A stretch of DNA of 64,000 bases from UBA5429 sp942493315 (GCA_942493315.1 OW818690.1:992001-1056000); one strand, 5' to 3'. Shown: positions 18,145 through 27,509, numbered from the stretch's first letter. Program-made: numbers and translations. Notes: generated by a model from the letters alone, not told the origin.

Positions 18145-19437
18145 ATGAATAAAAAGATTCTTCGGTTAGCCATTCCCAATATTATCAGCAATATTAGTGT
18201 TCCCTTATTAAGTATGGTGGATCTGGCTATTGCAGGACACATGGGATCACTCTCCTTTATTGGAGCTGTAGGCGTTGCAGGGGTCATTTTTAATTTTATT
18301 TACTGGAATTTCGGTTTCCTTCGAATGGGAACTACGGGATTAACCGCTCAGGCTTATGGGGCAAGAGATTTGGAAAAAAGTGTAGAAACTTTAGTTCGTT
18401 CTTCTTTTATAGCTGTAGGTATAGCTTTAATTCTTATCCTATTTCAGAAATGGATTTTACAATTCTCCTTCCACTTTATTGATGTCACCGATGCCACTCG
18501 AGAACCCATAAAGCAATATTTTTATATCCGGATCTGGTCTGCCCCATGCGTTTTACTACTCTATGCATTCAAAGGGTGGTTTATTGGGATGCAAAATTCC
18601 AGATTCCCCATGATTATTGCAATCGTTACCAATGTTTTAAATATAGTTTTTAGTTTACTTTTTGTTTACACCTTAAAATTTAATTTCAGGGGAGTGGCAT
18701 TAGGAACCGTTGTAGCTGAATATTCAGGATTACTATTAGCTTTAATTTTCTGGTTTACCTATTATGGAAAATTAAAAAAATACATCAACTGGACCCAGAT
18801 ATTTGTCAAAGAAAAATTATTGCAATTTTTTAATGTTAATATCAATATCTTTTTAAGGACATTCTGTTTAATCATCGTTTTCACCAGTTTTACTACTTTT
18901 TCTACTAAATCGGGAGATACGATATTAGCAGTCAACACATTATTATTACAATTATTCACCCTATTTTCCTATATTATGGATGGTTTTGCTTATGCAGCGG
19001 AATCACTAACAGGAAAATATATCGGAGCTAATAATCGGAGTCAATTAAAAATCACAATTCATTATATTTTCAGATGGGGTTGGATCCTTACGATATTATT
19101 CACCATCATTTATTTTTTCTGGGGAGATCAAATCTTGCAGTTATTAACGAATAATCAATCCGTATTAGAAGCTTCAAAGCCTTATTTTAAATGGGTTCTT
19201 TTGGTTCCTATCAGTGGATTTGCTGCTTTTTTGTGGGATGGAGTCTATGTAGGAGCCACAGCATCCAAAGCGATGAGGAACGCCATATTTATAGCTACTT
19301 TTGGATATTTCGTCCTGTATTTTTTAGTAGAACCATTAATAGGGAATAATGCATTATGGATGGCATTACTTCTATTTTTAGCACTACGAGGGATCGGTAT
19401 GAAACTAATGGCCCGGAAGTATATATTTGGAGAGTAA
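18145..19437 (+). CDS. MATE-family efflux transporter
   Basis: 430 residues with about 12 membrane segments. The N-terminus LRLAIPNIISNISVPLLSMVDLAIAGHMG and the TTGLTAQAYGARD loop are typical of the DinF-like branch of MATE exporters. These export cationic drugs or other toxic compounds using Na+ or H+ gradients. Length and both MATE half-repeats look complete. It starts 17 bases after the preceding terminator, so its promoter must lie around the hairpin; I could not identify one. Downstream is a repeat-filled 700-base gap. Confidence 0.93.
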   Translation: MNKKILRLAIPNIISNISVPLLSMVDLAIAGHMGSLSFIGAVGVAGVIFNFIYWNFGFLRMGTTGLTAQAYGARDLEKSVETLVRSSFIAVGIALILILFQKWILQFSFHFIDVTDATREPIKQYFYIRIWSAPCVLLLYAFKGWFIGMQNSRFPMIIAIVTNVLNIVFSLLFVYTLKFNFRGVALGTVVAEYSGLLLALIFWFTYYGKLKKYINWTQIFVKEKLLQFFNVNINIFLRTFCLIIVFTSFTTFSTKSGDTILAVNTLLLQLFTLFSYIMDGFAYAAESLTGKYIGANNRSQLKITIHYIFRWGWILTILFTIIYFFWGDQILQLLTNNQSVLEASKPYFKWVLLVPISGFAAFLWDGVYVGATASKAMRNAIFIATFGYFVLYFLVEPLIGNNALWMALLLFLALRGIGMKLMARKYIFGE

Positions 19438-19519
19438 CCAATGTTCGAATGCTCAATGTGTTCGAATGCTCAATTTTTCATTTTTCATTCGTCCGTAGTC
19501 TGTTGTCTGTAGTCTTTTT

Positions 19520-19722
19520 TCTGGGCATTCCGGCTCGCAAGCTCGCCGTCGGTCTCCGGCCTGTACTCCTCGTTTCGCTGCAAGGGTCTGATCGTCCGGG
19601 CAGTAGCTCCCAAGGTCGCTCTGCCCGGACCGTCATCCCCTAAGCAGCTCAACTTGCGGGGTACCTGGCCTTCGCCCTAATGCGGGGGTTCATTGCCCGA
19701 CGGAGCGCTTATCCTATATTCT
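19520..19722 (+). repeat. GC-rich intergenic repeat, copy 2 (inverted to copies 1 and 3)
   Basis: GGGCATTCCGGC...GTCGGTCTCCGGCCTG...CTGCCCGGACCGTCATCCCC...ACTTGCGGGGTACC...CGACGGAGCGCTTATCC. Its reverse complement matches 21361-21615 along almost the whole length. It contains a stem formed by GTCCGGGCAG and CTGCCCGGAC. The opening GGGC-TTCC and GTCGG-CT-CC spacing recalls GC-rich intergenic repeats I associate with many Bacteroidota genomes. Confidence 0.85.
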
Positions 19723-19780
19723 AATAAATGTAGGTTTAAAAATTGGGTATTAGCTTGGTTTATAGCATACTATAAAACTT

Positions 19781-19970
19781 TGGGATTTTACTTCTGAACT
19801 GTGCCCTACTTTTATAAGAATATGATTCTCAGCTTTTCACTTCCTTTTGGGGGAGACTCTTATATTCTATAATAAGTTTGTTTAATTTTTGGATAATTAT
19901 CTATCATTTATCCATTTATAAGATATTTTGATTTTACTTCAAAACAGTACCCTACTTTTGTAAGAATATA
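19781..19970 (+). repeat. Two direct copies of a ~45-bp repeat (possible transposon end)
   Basis: GATTTTACTTCTGAACTG with CCCTACTTTTATAAGAATAT (19785-19833) and GATTTTACTTCAAAACAG with CCCTACTTTTGTAAGAATAT (19930-19969). An inverted copy of the core lies at 21763-21786 on the other side of the transposase-like gene. Confidence 0.75.
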
Positions 19971-20138
19971 GTATCAATTCCCCCAAAAAAATAATTCATA
20001 CCTCATTGTTAAACCCAAAATAACCACAAATCGACCAATTCACACCTCGAATCAGTAAATTAAGTAATAAAAAATCACAATGAGGCTTCCATTGCTTTGA
20101 ACAAATGGATTTCAAAAGAATTGGATAAAAAGCTCTTA

Positions 20139-21164
20139 TTATGCAAACATCTTACACTTTTTGTATATCTCTTTCCCTTTAGGAACTGCCATTGATCTTT
20201 CGATCATTTCTGATGATGAATCGATCTTATACATTATCAGATCCACCATCATATACCAGTATAGATAATTTTGCAGATAACTGGAAGAAACACCATGAAA
20301 TCTTTCTAAAAAACGATTCATTTTGATATATCTGTTTTCAATATTTTCAGTATTATAGTATTTATTCCTACCTCTATCTTTCTTTCCTTCCTGGTAAACA
20401 AAATAACTGATCTTCTTATTACCTGCAAACTTCTTGAGAATTGCAACATCGTTTAAACACAGTTTCTTGACTTTGTTTAGTTTTTTTCCCACTTTTTCAT
20501 TTAATGCTTCGAGCTGTAATGGTCCCTGTTGAACGATTTTAATCTCAAATCGGGATGTTCTTCCACTCATCGCTACTAATGAAAGTGGTTGGTATTCTCC
20601 TTTCTCTATAGATTCAGCTTTTTTATTGGAAGCAGGATCAGTGATTTTACCTTTCTGTCCGATCTTCTTACTTTTTGCGCCTTGTCCTTTTCTGGAGAAC
20701 CTCTTTTGTATTACGATCATCTCTGTAATTCCGGGATAATTTTTTTGAGAATATTCCTTAAGAGCTGCAATGATTTTATGTCGCCAGTCGAAAGCAGTCT
20801 GTATGGCAATATGGTATGTTTTGGAACAAAGATACAAACTATCTCCTGACAACATAGAATGAATAAAAGGTTTTAAGAGTTCTTTCTTCTTAATATATGC
20901 TATAGTTGTTCCGGTAAACTCATTGAAACTCTTATGACACTTTTTGCAGAAATAATTTTGAACATCTTTTCTTTTCCCATTCAGGATAATATGAGTATCT
21001 CCACAACGTGGACATTTTCTGACCTGAATCCGATTAATATGTTCACATTCAGAAGCTAAAGGATTGATATAACTGATTTTTTGGTAAATTTTTTCAACGA
21101 CTTGTGATTGTTCTAAAGCAGAAGCTTCGTTAAAAATCTTAGAGAATTGGGATAGTTCTTTCAT
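20139..21164 (-). CDS. IS1595-like transposase protein, catalytic residues apparently lost
   Basis: 341 residues, full length, no frameshift. An N-terminal zinc ribbon (C51, C54, C73, C76) precedes the IS1595/ISXO2-type RNase-H domain, recognisable by FHGVSSSYLQNYLYW at ~289-304. The expected acidic triad is missing. The DET of the first strand reads I150-V151-I (TEMIVIQ). The second-strand TD reads L237-N238, with an Asp one residue later. The helix that carries the third residue reads IENRYIKMN. The frame is intact and has a good promoter box. The element may therefore be immobile and the protein kept as a DNA-binding factor. It could also belong to a subgroup whose residues I have misaligned. 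Inverted repeats lie on both sides. Confidence 0.8.
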   Translation of the reverse strand: MKELSQFSKIFNEASALEQSQVVEKIYQKISYINPLASECEHINRIQVRKCPRCGDTHIILNGKRKDVQNYFCKKCHKSFNEFTGTTIAYIKKKELLKPFIHSMLSGDSLYLCSKTYHIAIQTAFDWRHKIIAALKEYSQKNYPGITEMIVIQKRFSRKGQGAKSKKIGQKGKITDPASNKKAESIEKGEYQPLSLVAMSGRTSRFEIKIVQQGPLQLEALNEKVGKKLNKVKKLCLNDVAILKKFAGNKKISYFVYQEGKKDRGRNKYYNTENIENRYIKMNRFLERFHGVSSSYLQNYLYWYMMVDLIMYKIDSSSEMIERSMAVPKGKEIYKKCKMFA

Positions 21165-21199
21165 AGTTTTTGGAGTTTAGTGAGTATAAAGTTCTGGGA

Positions 21200-21207
21200 C
21201 AAATATA
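21200..21207 (-). promoter_or_regulatory. Promoter -7 box for the transposase-like gene
   Basis: CAAATATA reads TATATTTG on the minus strand, 36 bases before the ATG. Confidence 0.55.
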
Positions 21208-21360
21208 AACAAAAAAACAAACAGATGATTCAAAAAATCAAAAAAAATGACAGAAAAAACTCTAAAAAAAAAGCAGGGTGATAGTTGGAAGCAAAAAAAC
21301 GAAAACTACGAAATTAATTCAAATTTAAGTATTTAGAGACTAACTTAGCCTGCATTTCAT

Positions 21361-21615
21361 AGAATATGGGATAAGCACTCCGTCGGGCAGTGAACCCCCG
21401 CATTAGGGCGAAGGCCAGGTACCCCGCAAGTTGAACTGCTTAGGGGATGACGGTCCGGGCAGAGCGAGCCTGTGAGCTACTGCCCGGACGCTCAGACCCT
21501 TGCAGCGAAACGAGGAGTACAGGCCGGAGACCGACCCTTTGGCAAGCGACGCGACAATTATTCATATTTGTGCGGATTTGGATTGAGCGTGGACAAAGGG
21601 GAATGCCCAGAAAAA
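21361..21615 (-). repeat. GC-rich intergenic repeat, copy 3
   Basis: Near-complete inverted match to 19520-19722, with the same GGTCCGGGCAG...CTGCCCGGAC stem. It carries an extra ~45 bases (GGCAAGCGACGCGACAATTA...GGACAAAGG) that are partly shared with copy 1 at 7440-7505. Confidence 0.85.
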
Positions 21616-21762
21616 AGACTACGGACTGCGGACTACAGACTACGGAATAATGAATAGTGGTAGAGATAAGAGATAAAAGATAAGAGTATATAAATGTGAT
21701 AATGTGTTAATTAAAAGTGAAGCGTTAATAGATTTTGAAAGGGAATTCTTTGAGAAATGCTT

Positions 21763-21786
21763 TTCTTATAAAAGTAGGGTACTGTT
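21763..21786 (-). repeat. Inverted partner of the 19943-19966 repeat
   Basis: TTCTTATAAAAGTAGGGTACTGTT is the reverse complement of AACAGTACCCTACTTTT(G/A)TAAGAA. With the left copy it would bound a ~1.84-kb element containing the transposase-like gene. The rest of 21616-22066 is low-complexity AT sequence with TCCGTAGGATAAAG, a fragment of another repeat, near 21880. Confidence 0.6.
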
Positions 21787-21968
21787 AGAATGTTATAAAT
21801 TTAAAATTCTTATATTGCTAGAATAATAAGAGTTTTGCGTACATTTTTATCAGCTATTAATTAGAATATATTAACAGTGCTCCGTAGGATAAAGATTCCT
21901 ATAAAATGTTAACGTTTTCCCAATTTTTACTAAATTTCTTAAAAATTAATTTATTTCAATATTTTTTA

Positions 21969-21976
21969 TATATTTG
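21969..21976 (+). promoter_or_regulatory. Promoter -7 box for fusA
   Basis: TATATTTG followed by CACCCCTC, the same layout as at prfA; the ATG is about 90 bases downstream. Confidence 0.6.
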
Positions 21977-22066
21977 CACCCCTCAAAATAACTGTATCAA
22001 ATTTACTTATTTTGTTGATAATAAAGATTATAATATTTTTACCATATACAAAAAAATCGGAATTTT

Positions 22067-24145
22067 ATGACAAATTCTATATCCAAACTCAGAAATATCG
22101 GTATAGCTGCTCATATTGATGCAGGAAAAACTACCGTTTCTGAAAGAATCCTCTTCTTTACCGGGGTGAATCGCAAAATCGGCGAATCTCACGACGGACA
22201 AGCTACCATGGACTTCATGAAGCAAGAACAAGAAAGAGGTATCACCATCGCTTCTGCTGCTATTACTGCCCATTGGAATAATCACCAAATTAACTTGATC
22301 GACACTCCCGGCCACGTCGACTTTACCATCGAAGTGGAACGCTCTTTGAGAGTTATTGATGGTATGATTGCCGTTTTCTGTGCGGTAGGTGGTGTTGAAC
22401 CTCAAAGCGAAACCGTTTGGAATCAGGCAGATAGATATAGAGTGCCTCGTATCGCTTTTGTTAATAAAATGGATCGTACCGGTGCTGATTTTGCTGAGGT
22501 CGTTTCTCAAATGAATACCAATCTGGATGCAAACGCTATCCCTTTCCAAATTCCTATCGGTGCTGAAGATACTTTTGAAGGTATGATTGACCTTTTAAAA
22601 TTTAAAGCTTTCTATTTTGATGATCAAAAAAGCTACGAAAAAGAGATCCCTGCAGAGTATTTAGATAGAGCCATTGAAGCAAGAAACTCTTTAATCAGTA
22701 CATTGTCCGATTATAATGATGAATTGGCGGACCTTTACCTCGAAGAGAAAGAGATCCCTTATGAGCTTTTTATGAAAGCAGCCAGAGAAGCTACTCTTAA
22801 ACTATTAATCACTCCCGTTTTCTGCGGTGCTGCATATAAAAATAAAGGAATCCAACTTCTTTTGGATGCCGTTATCGATTTCCTTCCTTCTCCAATAGAT
22901 GTTGGTGCTGTTATTGGTAATGATGTGGATGAACCTGAAAAAACAATTACACGTCATCCTTCTTCTAAAGAACCATTCGCTGCCTTGGCTTTTAAATTGA
23001 TTAATGACCCTTATGTTGGTCAACAAACTTTTATCAGAATATTTTCAGGTTCCATTAGTTCTGGTACCCAATTCTATAATTCTACTAAGGGCAAATATGA
23101 ACGTGCAGGAAGAATTTTTAGAATCAGAGCTAAAGATAGAGAAGAGATCAAAGAAGCTGGTCCCGGTGAAATCGTTGCCCTTGTGGGTATGAAAGCTACC
23201 AGAACCGGTGACTCTCTTTGTGCTTCAGATTATCCTCTTTTACTTGAAAATATTCACGTTCCACCCGCTGTAATTGAATTAAAAATTACCCCTAAAGCGA
23301 GAAAAGAATCTGAGAAATTGGGCGAAGCTTTGTCAAAACTGATCAATGAAGACCCTTCATTCAGAGCTAGATATGATGAGGAAACTCAGGAAACTATCGT
23401 TTCCGGAATGGGTGAATTACACCTCGAAATTATCATGGATCGTTTGAAAGAGGAGTTTAAAGTGGAAGTGGAAGTTGGTGAACCAGCTGTTTCTTTCAGA
23501 GAAACTCTTACTAAAGAGATTGAAAATAACTATAAATTTGTTAAACAATCGGGTGGTAAAGGTCATTATGCTCATACCATTATGCGCTTCGAACCTAATG
23601 AAGGTAAAGGATATGAGTTTGTGGATAAAGTGAAAGGTGGAAATGTTCCTGGCGAATATGTGGGTTCTGTTGATAAAGGGGTTAAAAAAGCGATGGAGAA
23701 AGGTCCTTTGGCCGGATTCCCTGTTGTGGATGTTAAAGCTGTCCTTTTAGATGGTAGCTCCCATGCAGTGGATTCCTCCGATTTGGCTTTCCAATTATGC
23801 GCAGGAATGAGCTTTAAAGAAGCTTTTATGAAAGGTAAACCAATCCTTTTGGAACCTATCATGAAAATTGAAGTGAATACTCCTGATGACTATATCGGTA
23901 ATGTTACCGGCGACTTTAACAAAAGACGTGGTCGTATCGAAAGTATGAGAAGACATAGAAAAGGTTCTCAAAAATTAAATGGATTTGTTCCTCTTATGGA
24001 AATGTTTGGCTATGCTACTGCTTTGAGAAATATCTCCAGTGGTAGAGCTAACTTCTCTATGGAATTTTATAACTACCAACCTCTACCTGCTGCAACTCAG
24101 GAAGAAGTATTGAAAAAATTAGCGTCTAAAAACGCTCAAAAATAA
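22067..24145 (+). CDS. fusA: Translation elongation factor G
   Basis: 692 residues, normal length. GTPase motifs: AHIDAGKT at 15-22, switch II DTPGHVDF near 83, NKMD near 138. The effector loop ERGITIASAA and domains II-V are intact (GYATALRNISSGRANFSMEF near the end). It drives mRNA-tRNA translocation and, with RRF, ribosome recycling. It is a stand-alone gene with its own promoter and terminator, not in the rpsL-rpsG-fusA-tuf cluster. Many Bacteroidota carry more than one EF-G, so this may be either the sole copy or a paralogue; the window cannot decide. Its neat codon use, rich in CTT and GGT, suggests high expression. Confidence 0.95.
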   Translation: MTNSISKLRNIGIAAHIDAGKTTVSERILFFTGVNRKIGESHDGQATMDFMKQEQERGITIASAAITAHWNNHQINLIDTPGHVDFTIEVERSLRVIDGMIAVFCAVGGVEPQSETVWNQADRYRVPRIAFVNKMDRTGADFAEVVSQMNTNLDANAIPFQIPIGAEDTFEGMIDLLKFKAFYFDDQKSYEKEIPAEYLDRAIEARNSLISTLSDYNDELADLYLEEKEIPYELFMKAAREATLKLLITPVFCGAAYKNKGIQLLLDAVIDFLPSPIDVGAVIGNDVDEPEKTITRHPSSKEPFAALAFKLINDPYVGQQTFIRIFSGSISSGTQFYNSTKGKYERAGRIFRIRAKDREEIKEAGPGEIVALVGMKATRTGDSLCASDYPLLLENIHVPPAVIELKITPKARKESEKLGEALSKLINEDPSFRARYDEETQETIVSGMGELHLEIIMDRLKEEFKVEVEVGEPAVSFRETLTKEIENNYKFVKQSGGKGHYAHTIMRFEPNEGKGYEFVDKVKGGNVPGEYVGSVDKGVKKAMEKGPLAGFPVVDVKAVLLDGSSHAVDSSDLAFQLCAGMSFKEAFMKGKPILLEPIMKIEVNTPDDYIGNVTGDFNKRRGRIESMRRHRKGSQKLNGFVPLMEMFGYATALRNISSGRANFSMEFYNYQPLPAATQEEVLKKLASKNAQK

Positions 24146-24177
24146 TAACTATTTGGTTAATGGTTAATTGTGGTTGA

Positions 24178-24217
24178 GAGTCGGAGCATCCCCATGCACC
24201 GGCTCTTGTGTTTTTTA
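24178..24217 (+). terminator. Terminator after fusA
   Basis: GAGTCGG-(14 bases)-CCGGCTC stem (24178-24205), then TTGTGTTTTTT. Confidence 0.75.
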
Positions 24218-24244
24218 TAAAGATGCTATTTAAAAAACTTCTTG

Positions 24245-24252
24245 TATATTTG
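24245..24252 (+). promoter_or_regulatory. Promoter -7 box for the ogt/ABC/GH110 operon
   Basis: TATATTTG, 19 bases before ATG 24272. Because it lies inside the TTG-started longer frame, it argues for the ATG at 24272 as the true start. Confidence 0.6.
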
Positions 24253-24271
24253 TAAGTTCAATTCAATCATT

Positions 24272-24916
24272 ATGAATGCGTATCCTCACTTACAGAATAA
24301 ACAAACCATTGAAAAAATAAATGGTACGATTGTGTCTTTAAAACTGTCTGATCGGTCTGATTTTTATTCAAAGAAAAATTCCCCAAGTATCTCTTTTAGC
24401 GTCATTTCCACTAAAATTGGAAAACTTATTGTTGCTTCCACTTCTAAGGGAATCTGTTTTGTTGGGTATCACGAAAAAGGACTCACTTACGTGGAACAAC
24501 TCCAAATGAGATTTCCATTTTCCAAAATAAAAAATAGAAAAAATAAAATGCATCCCCTTATAAAGGAGGTTTTTAAAAAAGATTGGACAGGATTATCTAA
24601 AATTCCACTTCACTTAAAAGGAACCCCATTTCAATTGAACGTCTGGAATGCCCTTTTAGAGATCCCTTACGGCACTTTAACCACTTATAGTGCCATTGCT
24701 GAAAAAGTGGGGAAACCTAAAGCTCAAAGAGCTGTAGGTACTGCTATCGGAAAAAATCCAATCCTGTTCCTGATCCCTTGCCATCGTGTGGTTGCTGCTA
24801 GTGGAAAATTGGGTGGTTTTTATTATGGAATTGATAAAAAAGTACAACTCCTGAATATGGAATGTGCTCAAAAAAAGAAAAAAGGAACACTTAACTGGGA
24901 TCCAACACTGTTTTAA
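24272..24916 (+). CDS. ogt: Methylated-DNA-protein-cysteine methyltransferase (Ogt/Ada C-terminal type)
   Basis: 214 residues from ATG 24272 (MNAYPHLQ...). The C-terminal ~85 residues contain the MGMT domain: IPYGTLTTYSAIA, RAVGTAIGKNP and IPCHRVV with the acceptor Cys at 170. It removes alkyl groups from O6-alkylguanine by irreversible transfer to Cys170. The N-terminal part (VISTKIGKLIVASTSKGICFV) matches the ribonuclease-like domain found in Ada and Ogt. There is no Ada-type zinc/HTH region, so it is a repair enzyme rather than a regulator. It is first in a compact plus-strand run with an ABC ATPase 12 bases downstream. Confidence 0.93.
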   Translation: MNAYPHLQNKQTIEKINGTIVSLKLSDRSDFYSKKNSPSISFSVISTKIGKLIVASTSKGICFVGYHEKGLTYVEQLQMRFPFSKIKNRKNKMHPLIKEVFKKDWTGLSKIPLHLKGTPFQLNVWNALLEIPYGTLTTYSAIAEKVGKPKAQRAVGTAIGKNPILFLIPCHRVVAASGKLGGFYYGIDKKVQLLNMECAQKKKKGTLNWDPTLF

Positions 24917-24928
24917 TTGATTAAAATT

Positions 24929-25690
24929 ATGATTCTCGAAACCTCTCATTTAACTTTTCATTACGATACCGATTTTGCTATTCAAGATTTCTCATTTTCC
25001 ATCCAAAAAGGTGGTTTTTGTGCCCTTTTAGGACCTAATGGGTCCGGAAAAACAACACTACTGAATCTTTTGACCGGTTTGATTAAAGGAGCTGAAGGCT
25101 CCATCAAAATTGAGCATAAGGAATTGAAACACTTCTCTACTATTGAACTGGCCCGAAAAGTGGCTGTGGTGCCTCAAAGACAAGATTTTGTTTACGATTT
25201 TTCTGTATACGATACCGTTATGATGGGGAGAAATCCTCACCAAAACAGATGGGAGTTCGAAAATGAAAATGATCATCGTATTGTGATGGAAGCTCTTGAA
25301 AAAACCAAACTTTCACATCTTAAAAATCGACTAACCAATCATTTAAGTGGAGGAGAATTTCAAAGAACACTCATTGCGAGAGCCATTGCTCAACAAGCTC
25401 CCATCATGTTGCTGGATGAACCCCTTTCTAATTTGGATATCGCTCATAAATTTGAAATTATGGAGATCCTCAAAGATATAAACCAAACTCAAAACACTAC
25501 CATTATCATCATTTTACACGATTTTTCATTTGCTATGCAATATGTTCCCCTAACTTTGTTGATGGATAAAGGAACTTTAGTCTATTATGGAGCGACTAAT
25601 GAACTGTTTTCCGGTAAGCTGTTATATGAAGCTTTTGATCTCAATCAGGACTTTCATATTGACTCTTATGGTAACGTTTTTAAAAAGTAA
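24929..25690 (+). CDS. ABC transporter ATP-binding protein, FecE/BtuD type
   Basis: 253 residues from ATG 24929; a TTG 12 bases upstream is less likely. Walker A GPNGSGKTT at 35-43, Q-loop VVPQRQDF, signature LSGGEFQR, Walker B MLLDEPLSNLD, and the H-loop His in ILHDFS. The best resemblance is to iron-siderophore, haem or B12 import ATPases. No permease or substrate-binding protein is adjacent, so it is an orphan subunit here and must pair with membrane partners encoded elsewhere, if it functions. It ends 5 bases before the GH110 gene, suggesting shared transcription from the box at 24245. Confidence 0.9.
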   Translation: MILETSHLTFHYDTDFAIQDFSFSIQKGGFCALLGPNGSGKTTLLNLLTGLIKGAEGSIKIEHKELKHFSTIELARKVAVVPQRQDFVYDFSVYDTVMMGRNPHQNRWEFENENDHRIVMEALEKTKLSHLKNRLTNHLSGGEFQRTLIARAIAQQAPIMLLDEPLSNLDIAHKFEIMEILKDINQTQNTTIIIILHDFSFAMQYVPLTLLMDKGTLVYYGATNELFSGKLLYEAFDLNQDFHIDSYGNVFKK

Positions 25691-25695
25691 TAAAC

Positions 25696-27489
25696 ATGAA
25701 AAAATTTCTTATACTAACTATTTTTATTCTCCTTTCCGGTTCCATTTTTGCACAAAAAAAAGTGTATGCTTCTTCGTATGGATTAATTCCGGATAAAATG
25801 GAAGATGCAACACCCTATTTGATTCAACTTTTCGAAGCTATTAAAGATGAACCCAAAGTGGATCTGATCATCAGCGCAGGCACATACCATTTTTATGAAA
25901 GTGGAGCTGTTCAAAAAAACTATTTTGAATCCAATACAACCAATGGAAAACCCAAAAATCTTTCCGTATTAATGAAAAATCTTAAAAACATCTCTATTGA
26001 AGGAAATTTTGCCACATTTATGTATCATGGAAAGGTGCAACCCATAACATTAGAGAATTGTCAGAATATTAAAATACGGAATCTTTTTTTTGATTTTGCT
26101 ACACCTACCTCTGCAGAAGCGGAAGTTCTGGATGTAACTCCTACCTATTTTACAATCAAAATTGACAAATCTCAATATCCATATTCTATTAAAAATAAGA
26201 AGATTACTTTTAATATTGGAGATCATTCCAATGATCCTTATGCTTTTATTGAATTTAATACCAAATATCAGATTGTGGAACCCAATACCGGCGACAGAGG
26301 CTGGGGAAATACTACTGTTGAAGAGGATTCTGCCGGTTATTTGAAAATATTTTATTCAAATCCAAATCAATTTCCTAAAAAAGAAAACTATATTGTTATT
26401 CGGTATGGAGAAAGAACACATGCCGGAATTTTTATTCTGAATAGTTCAGATATCACATTACAAAATGTGAATCTATATCAAACGGATGGACTTGGAATTT
26501 TAGGTCAGTTCAGTAAAAATCTCAATTTCTTTTCTTGCAGTGTGGTTCCAAACCGCGCAGGAAACCGCAAATTTCTAAGTAGTCATGATGATGGTTTTCA
26601 CTTTAGTGGATGTTCCGGCTTGATTCAGATGGACAATTGTGAAACGTTTGGACTTATGGATGATGCATTGAATGTTCATGGAACTTACACGCAGATCACC
26701 AAAATCAGCAAGAATAAAGTCAGAGCCCGATTTATGCACCATCAAAGTACCGGTTTGGAATGGGGAAGAGTAGGAGAAACGGTTGCTTTTGTTGATAATA
26801 AGTCAATGGTGACTCTTTCGGTTGGTGTAATTAAAAAATATAGAAAAATTGATCAAAATCAGTTTGAGATCACTTTTGAAAATGAGGTTCCTCAAACATT
26901 ACAAAAAGGGATGGCTCTCGAAAACCTCACGTGTTATCCGGATCTGTTGATCAAAAACTCAAGATTCAGGAGCGGAAGAGCAAGAGGACTGCTGATCAGC
27001 ACTCAGGGTAAAGTTTTAATTGAAGACAATATTTTTGAAACCAGCGGTTGCGCCATTTTAGTTGCCGGAGATGCCAATTATTGGTTCGAATCAGGACCGG
27101 TTACGAATCTGGTAATCAGAGATAATATTTTTAGATATTCTTGTATGACAACCATTTATCAGTTCTGTGAAGCCGTGATTTCCATTTATCCTCAGGTACC
27201 GGAATTAGATCCCGAATTTCCATATCATTCCAATATTCGGATTGAAAACAACAGTTTCTTTCTCTTTGATTATCCGGTTTTATATGCCAAGTCAGTTAAA
27301 AATATACGTTTTGTTAACAATCTTTTGTATCGGGCGACCGAGTTTTCTCCAATACATACGAATAAGTTTGGAGTAAAACTGATTGGCTGTAAAAATGCTA
27401 CTGTGGGAAACAATCAGGAGATTGGAGATCCATTAGGTAAAACTATTGAAATCGAGCAAATGGATCCGGCAGAATTCAATAAAAAATAA
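25696..27489 (+). CDS. GH110 family alpha-1,3-galactosidase
   Basis: 597 residues, the usual GH110 length. A signal peptide (~1-19, SGSIFAQ) is followed by a right-handed parallel beta-helix. The catalytic region shows HDDGFHFSGC (D298/D299) and LMDDALNVHG (D322/D323). The spacing of this Asp set agrees with the Asp triad I recall for characterised GH110 enzymes. The family removes terminal alpha-1,3-linked galactose from blood-group-B-like or linear Gal-alpha-1,3-Gal ends, and some marine members act on carrageenan-derived glycans. Action is periplasmic or extracellular. Coupling to an alkyltransferase and an orphan ABC ATPase is odd and may be positional only. Confidence 0.9.
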   Translation: MKKFLILTIFILLSGSIFAQKKVYASSYGLIPDKMEDATPYLIQLFEAIKDEPKVDLIISAGTYHFYESGAVQKNYFESNTTNGKPKNLSVLMKNLKNISIEGNFATFMYHGKVQPITLENCQNIKIRNLFFDFATPTSAEAEVLDVTPTYFTIKIDKSQYPYSIKNKKITFNIGDHSNDPYAFIEFNTKYQIVEPNTGDRGWGNTTVEEDSAGYLKIFYSNPNQFPKKENYIVIRYGERTHAGIFILNSSDITLQNVNLYQTDGLGILGQFSKNLNFFSCSVVPNRAGNRKFLSSHDDGFHFSGCSGLIQMDNCETFGLMDDALNVHGTYTQITKISKNKVRARFMHHQSTGLEWGRVGETVAFVDNKSMVTLSVGVIKKYRKIDQNQFEITFENEVPQTLQKGMALENLTCYPDLLIKNSRFRSGRARGLLISTQGKVLIEDNIFETSGCAILVAGDANYWFESGPVTNLVIRDNIFRYSCMTTIYQFCEAVISIYPQVPELDPEFPYHSNIRIENNSFFLFDYPVLYAKSVKNIRFVNNLLYRATEFSPIHTNKFGVKLIGCKNATVGNNQEIGDPLGKTIEIEQMDPAEFNKK

Positions 27490-27509
27490 CCATAAAAAAA
27501 TTTTCAATT

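Noticed and set aside
24242..24271. Upstream TTG start for the alkyltransferase
   Set aside because: It overlaps the TATATTTG promoter box; ATG 24272 is preferred.
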